The position numbers were made by a program, and so were the translations under genes. Under the pieces are notes generated by a model. That model saw only the letters and a program-made list of their open reading frames with translations, was not told where the DNA came from and searched no databases. Below are positions 61,118 through 64,000 of a stretch of DNA of 64,000 nt, one piece after another. This DNA is from Rhodovulum marinum (GTDB taxonomy: Bacteria; Pseudomonadota; Alphaproteobacteria; Rhodobacterales; Rhodobacteraceae): assembly GCF_004343075.1 (NCBI RefSeq), contig NZ_SLXP01000004.1, positions 160,325 to 224,324 of the forward strand, written 5' to 3'. The stretch's first letter is position 1; the number at the start of each line of letters is the position of its first letter.

Positions 61118-63030
61118 TCCAGGGCCCTCCGTTCGGCGGCGGTAAAGGGTTTTTCCAGCTTAGCGTATTCCCGTTCGACGGCGGCCAGCACGTGGCCCAT
61201 GGTGACGGGCCCGCCGGTTTCCGCCGCGAGGTAGCTTGCGTTCAGCGCGATCGAGCGGATCGAGCCGCCCGACAGGTTCAGCCGGCCCAGACGGGACGGA
61301 TCGAGCCCCGAGACAGGCGTCGCGGCGGGAAAGATGCGCGTCCAGATCGCCATGCGCGCGGCGGCATCGGGGAAGGGGAAGGTGACGACGAAGCGGAGCC
61401 GGCGCAGGAATGCCGAATCCAGCGCGCCTTTCTGGTTGGTGGTCAGGATGGCCAGACCGCGATACGCCTCCATCCGCTGCAGCAGATAGCTGACCTCGAT
61501 ATTGGCATAGCGGTCGTGGCTGTCGCGCACCTCGGACCGCTTGCCGAACAGGGCATCGGCCTCGTCGAACAACAGGATCGCGCCGCTGGCTTCGGCGGCG
61601 TCGAAGACGCGGGCGAGGTTCTTCTCGGTCTCGCCGATATACTTGCTGACGACCTGGCTGAGGTCGATCCGGTAGAGATCGAGCGCGAGTTCCCCCGCGA
61701 TCACCTCGGCGGCCAGTGTCTTGCCCGTGCCGGACGCCCCCGCGAACAGCGCCGCGGCGCCCAGGCCGCGCGGGCTTTTCGCGCGCCAGCCCCAGCTTTC
61801 GGAAACGCGCCAGGACTGGCGGACATGGGCGGCGAGGTCGGCGAGATGGGCAAGGGTCGCGGCGGGCAGCACGAGGTCGTCCCAGGTGGCGCGGGAGTCG
61901 ATGCGCTGGGCCAGCCCGTCAAGCCGGCGTCGTCCCTGGATGCGCGCGGCCTGCCACAGGGTGGGGGCCAGTGCGTCGGGCGGGCTGTCGGGGGCAAGCG
62001 TGTCGGCGGCCGCGCCGATCGCGCCGCGATCCAGCCCGAACTGCCCGGCCAGCCGGTCGAGCGCGGGGCCAAGGGCCGTCGCGCGAGGTGCGCCCAGCGC
62101 CTCGCGCCATAGCGCGCGGCGTTCCGAAATGTCAGGAGCGGCGGTCTCGATCCGCAGGCGCGGTGCGCGGTCGGGCGGGGCCGGGTCCGGCGCGGCGATG
62201 GCGGTGGGGCCCTGCATCACGTCGGCCAGTGCGCGGGCGGTCTCCGCCCCGTCTGGACCGGCCTCGATCAGCGCCGCGCCGTCGGTCAGAGCCAGTTCCC
62301 GGTCGAGGTAGAGCGCCAGGGCGTGACGTTCGGGTGTGGCGGCGGGAACGTCCGCGGCCGCGATGCGCCAGGGCGTCAGCCCAAGTGCGGCGGCGGCCGC
62401 GGTAAACGCGGCGCGGGCGGTGGCCGGGTCCGGTCCTGCCAGCAGCAAGACCGGCAGGGGGCCGGCGGTGTCCCACGCGCGGGCGATTTCGGCCGCGCTC
62501 TGCCCGGCGCTGCCGGCTGGCGGGGTGTCGGGCAGCGGGATCGCCCGCATAAGGCCCGAAAGATGGGGGTCGAGGTAGTTCAGCCCCATCAGGAAATGCA
62601 AAATGCGTTCGTCGACGCTCAGGCTGCGTCGGAGCATCGGCCCCGGACCTTCCAAAGCAAGCAACCGGTGATGGCGCAGCGCCGCGCCGGGGCAGAGCGC
62701 GGTCCAGGCGTCGGGGCCGAGGACCGTGAGGGCAAGCGAGACATCCGTCCGCGGCCCGCCTGTCGCCGCGGCGATGGCACTTGCCAGTCCGGCGTGCAGA
62801 TCGGGCCCGGCGGCAAGCGCCAGCAGGTCGGCCTCGAGCGGCGACAGCCCGAAGCGCAATGCGAGGGTTTCCAACGCCGATCCCGCGGCGGTTTCGCGTG
62901 GCAGCGGGCCGGGGGCCACGGTGGGGGCGGACACGTGCGCGGCCAGCGCCTGGGCGTGGCGGGCGAGGGCTGCGCGCAGTGCCTCGGTCGCGGCCTCGGC
63001 ATGGGGTGGTATGCGGGGATTGGCGGTCAC
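61114..63030 (-). CDS. AAA+ ATPase of the eCIS (Afp15-like)
   Basis: The 638-residue protein has a variable N-terminal half and a C-terminal AAA+ module. Walker A GASGTGKT is at about residue 431, Walker B ILLFDEADALFGKR near 483, sensor-1 TTNQKGALDSAFLRR with the arginine finger near 540, and a final helical lid. In known eCIS this ATPase is needed for assembly or stability of the particle and is different from ClpV of T6SS. It lies between DUF4255 and the DUF4157 gene. Confidence 0.88.
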   Translation of the reverse strand: MTANPRIPPHAEAATEALRAALARHAQALAAHVSAPTVAPGPLPRETAAGSALETLALRFGLSPLEADLLALAAGPDLHAGLASAIAAATGGPRTDVSLALTVLGPDAWTALCPGAALRHHRLLALEGPGPMLRRSLSVDERILHFLMGLNYLDPHLSGLMRAIPLPDTPPAGSAGQSAAEIARAWDTAGPLPVLLLAGPDPATARAAFTAAAAALGLTPWRIAAADVPAATPERHALALYLDRELALTDGAALIEAGPDGAETARALADVMQGPTAIAAPDPAPPDRAPRLRIETAAPDISERRALWREALGAPRATALGPALDRLAGQFGLDRGAIGAAADTLAPDSPPDALAPTLWQAARIQGRRRLDGLAQRIDSRATWDDLVLPAATLAHLADLAAHVRQSWRVSESWGWRAKSPRGLGAAALFAGASGTGKTLAAEVIAGELALDLYRIDLSQVVSKYIGETEKNLARVFDAAEASGAILLFDEADALFGKRSEVRDSHDRYANIEVSYLLQRMEAYRGLAILTTNQKGALDSAFLRRLRFVVTFPFPDAAARMAIWTRIFPAATPVSGLDPSRLGRLNLSGGSIRSIALNASYLAAETGGPVTMGHVLAAVEREYAKLEKPFTAAERRALE

Positions 63031-64000
63031 GGGATGGTCACCGTTTCCAGCACCGGCGGCTCGGCCAGCCGGTCGATCACCGGGCTGTCGATGCCGTCCA
63101 CGCGCAGACGCACGGGCAGGGCCGCCCCCGATTGCAGCCCGGCGAATTCGGCCTCGACACTACCGGTCGGCGCGGCGGGGCTGTCGATCAAGGCCATTTC
63201 GCGGCCCAGGATGATCGCGACCGACTGGCCCTGCCGGATGGGCGGTTCGGATGTCATGGTGATCGTCGTGCCCCCGGCCGAGGCCGCCGCGGACGCTGTG
63301 CTGGCGGGGGCCAAGGCCATCGGCAGGGCGTTGGTCAAAAGTTCGCGCCCGTCCTCGCCGATCACGCGCAGCGCGACCGAGTAGGCGCCGATCCGCCAGG
63401 CGCCGGGGTCGCGCCCGGTGTCGGCCAGGGGATGGCCCGTGGCCAGCGGTGCGCCGGCGGGCAGGTCCACCACCACGCGGTTCGGTCCCGATGGGGCCAG
63501 CGGCGCGAGTTGCAGGAAAAGCCCCGTGTCGGTTTCGGTAAAGTGCACCGTGGCGGTGCCGCGGTCGAGCGCCATCCCGTTCAACGCGACCCGGCCGCCC
63601 AGCCGCATCACCGGCTGGCCGTCCAGCGGTTCGATCCCGGTCAGCATCGGTACGCCCGGCATCAGGTCGGGGCGCAGCGCCACACCGGGGTCGCGGCCGG
63701 TGTCGGGATCGCGCAGACCGCCGCGGCTGAGCACCGGCAGGGCGGGGCGCGTGGGGATCTCGCGCTCGATCAGCACCAGCGAGACGTCATAGGCGACCGT
63801 GGTGCGATAGCTGGTCTGCAGCGCGGTCCAGACCTTGGACATGTCGTCCAGCGACAGCGGCTGCGGGGTAATCTTGATCAGTTCCACCTGGTCGGCCAGC
63901 CGCGCCGCCTGTTCCAGCCAGGCCGGTGTTGGGCTGACATCGCCGGCGATCCCCGCGGCAAGCGCGCTGCGGACAAGCGCGCGGGGGATGATCGCGGTTT
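63027..64000 (-). CDS. DUF4255 protein (Pvc16/Afp16-like tube terminator), 5' end outside window
   Basis: The frame runs open to the right edge, so the start lies beyond it. The visible sequence includes VSPTPAWLEQAARLADQ, then VELIKITPQPLSLDDMSKVWTAL and YRTTVAYDVSLVLIE (DUF4255/Pvc16 N-terminal pattern). Behind these is an unusual beta-rich C-terminal region of about 220 residues (residues with Ig-like turns such as SVRITG-type strands), longer than in the short family members. A GTG at 63887 is not the start because family sequence continues upstream. In known particles the homologue caps the tube and sheath. It is coupled to the ATPase gene by a 4-base overlap. Confidence 0.8.
   Translation of the reverse strand, partial: TAIIPRALVRSALAAGIAGDVSPTPAWLEQAARLADQVELIKITPQPLSLDDMSKVWTALQTSYRTTVAYDVSLVLIEREIPTRPALPVLSRGGLRDPDTGRDPGVALRPDLMPGVPMLTGIEPLDGQPVMRLGGRVALNGMALDRGTATVHFTETDTGLFLQLAPLAPSGPNRVVVDLPAGAPLATGHPLADTGRDPGAWRIGAYSVALRVIGEDGRELLTNALPMALAPASTASAAASAGGTTITMTSEPPIRQGQSVAIILGREMALIDSPAAPTGSVEAEFAGLQSGAALPVRLRVDGIDSPVIDRLAEPPVLETVTIP

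Noticed and set aside
44214-64000. Prophage interpretation of the tail-like genes
   Set aside because: No integrase, terminase, portal, capsid, lysis gene or attachment site in the visible part; the AAA+ ATPase, DUF4255 and DUF4157 genes are eCIS markers. The region beyond 64000 could still change this.
44214-64000. Type VI secretion system
   Set aside because: No TssJ, TssL, TssM or ClpV; the ATPase has a single C-terminal AAA+ module and spike proteins are phage-like and split.

Overview
The window is very GC-rich, densely packed alphaproteobacterial DNA. It looks like a Rhodobacteraceae/Paracoccaceae (Rhodobacterales) chromosome. The evidence is the abundance of tripartite (Tct), TRAP and Pot-type ABC uptake systems, the fused PuuE-UraD allantoinase, the PuuD-type urate hydroxylase, an RTX exoprotein and the strong G/C bias. 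I see no rRNA, tRNA, CRISPR array, transposase or integrase. No gap between genes exceeds 300 bases.

Layout. (1) 1-6994, plus strand: the end of a Tct carboxylate transporter (TctB, TctA) in one operon with an IolD-like thiamine-diphosphate enzyme, an aldehyde dehydrogenase and an IlvD/Edd-type sugar-acid dehydratase; probably uptake and oxidation of an unidentified sugar acid. (2) 7188-14196, plus: a Pro/Ala-rich one-helix membrane protein, then a tight group of a small secreted protein, two glycosyltransferases and an unknown protein, and a P-loop kinase. A nested inverted repeat (14216-14356) closes this block. (3) 14371-19932, minus: malonyl-CoA synthetase followed by a Pqi lipid-transport operon with PqiA split into two genes. 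(4) 20160-22523, plus: a glycosidase-like domain joined to about 24 RTX repeats, probably exported by a type I system. (5) 22669-25696, plus: a complete TctCBA transporter. (6) 25808-28934, minus: a complete TRAP transporter. (7) 29046-30662, plus: a type II NADH dehydrogenase fused to a cyclic-nucleotide-binding-like domain. (8) 30670-35419, minus: a Pot-like ABC importer with a hydantoin/allantoin-type racemase, divergent from a GntR regulator and a GNAT acetyltransferase. (9) 37228-44177: a urate-to-glyoxylate pathway (PuuD, UraH, PuuE-UraD, AllE-like, AllA, urate/xanthine permease) with a LysR regulator.

(10) 44214-64000, minus: the most striking region, one long translationally coupled operon encoding a large part of an extracellular contractile injection system (eCIS). 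Read in the direction of transcription from the right edge it encodes a DUF4255 tube-terminator-like protein (cut by the window), an AAA+ ATPase, a small unknown protein, a DUF4157 protein with Ig-like modules, a tube-adaptor protein, a LysM protein, gpD- and gpV-like spike proteins, a PAAR-like tip, gp25, two gpJ-type baseplate proteins, a gpI-like protein, a 1126-residue DUF6519/beta-helix protein and a small LysM/coiled-coil protein. Sheath and tube genes are expected beyond the right edge. No phage head, terminase, integrase or T6SS membrane-complex gene is visible, which favours an eCIS over a prophage or T6SS. Product names rest on motif recognition only; no database search was made.
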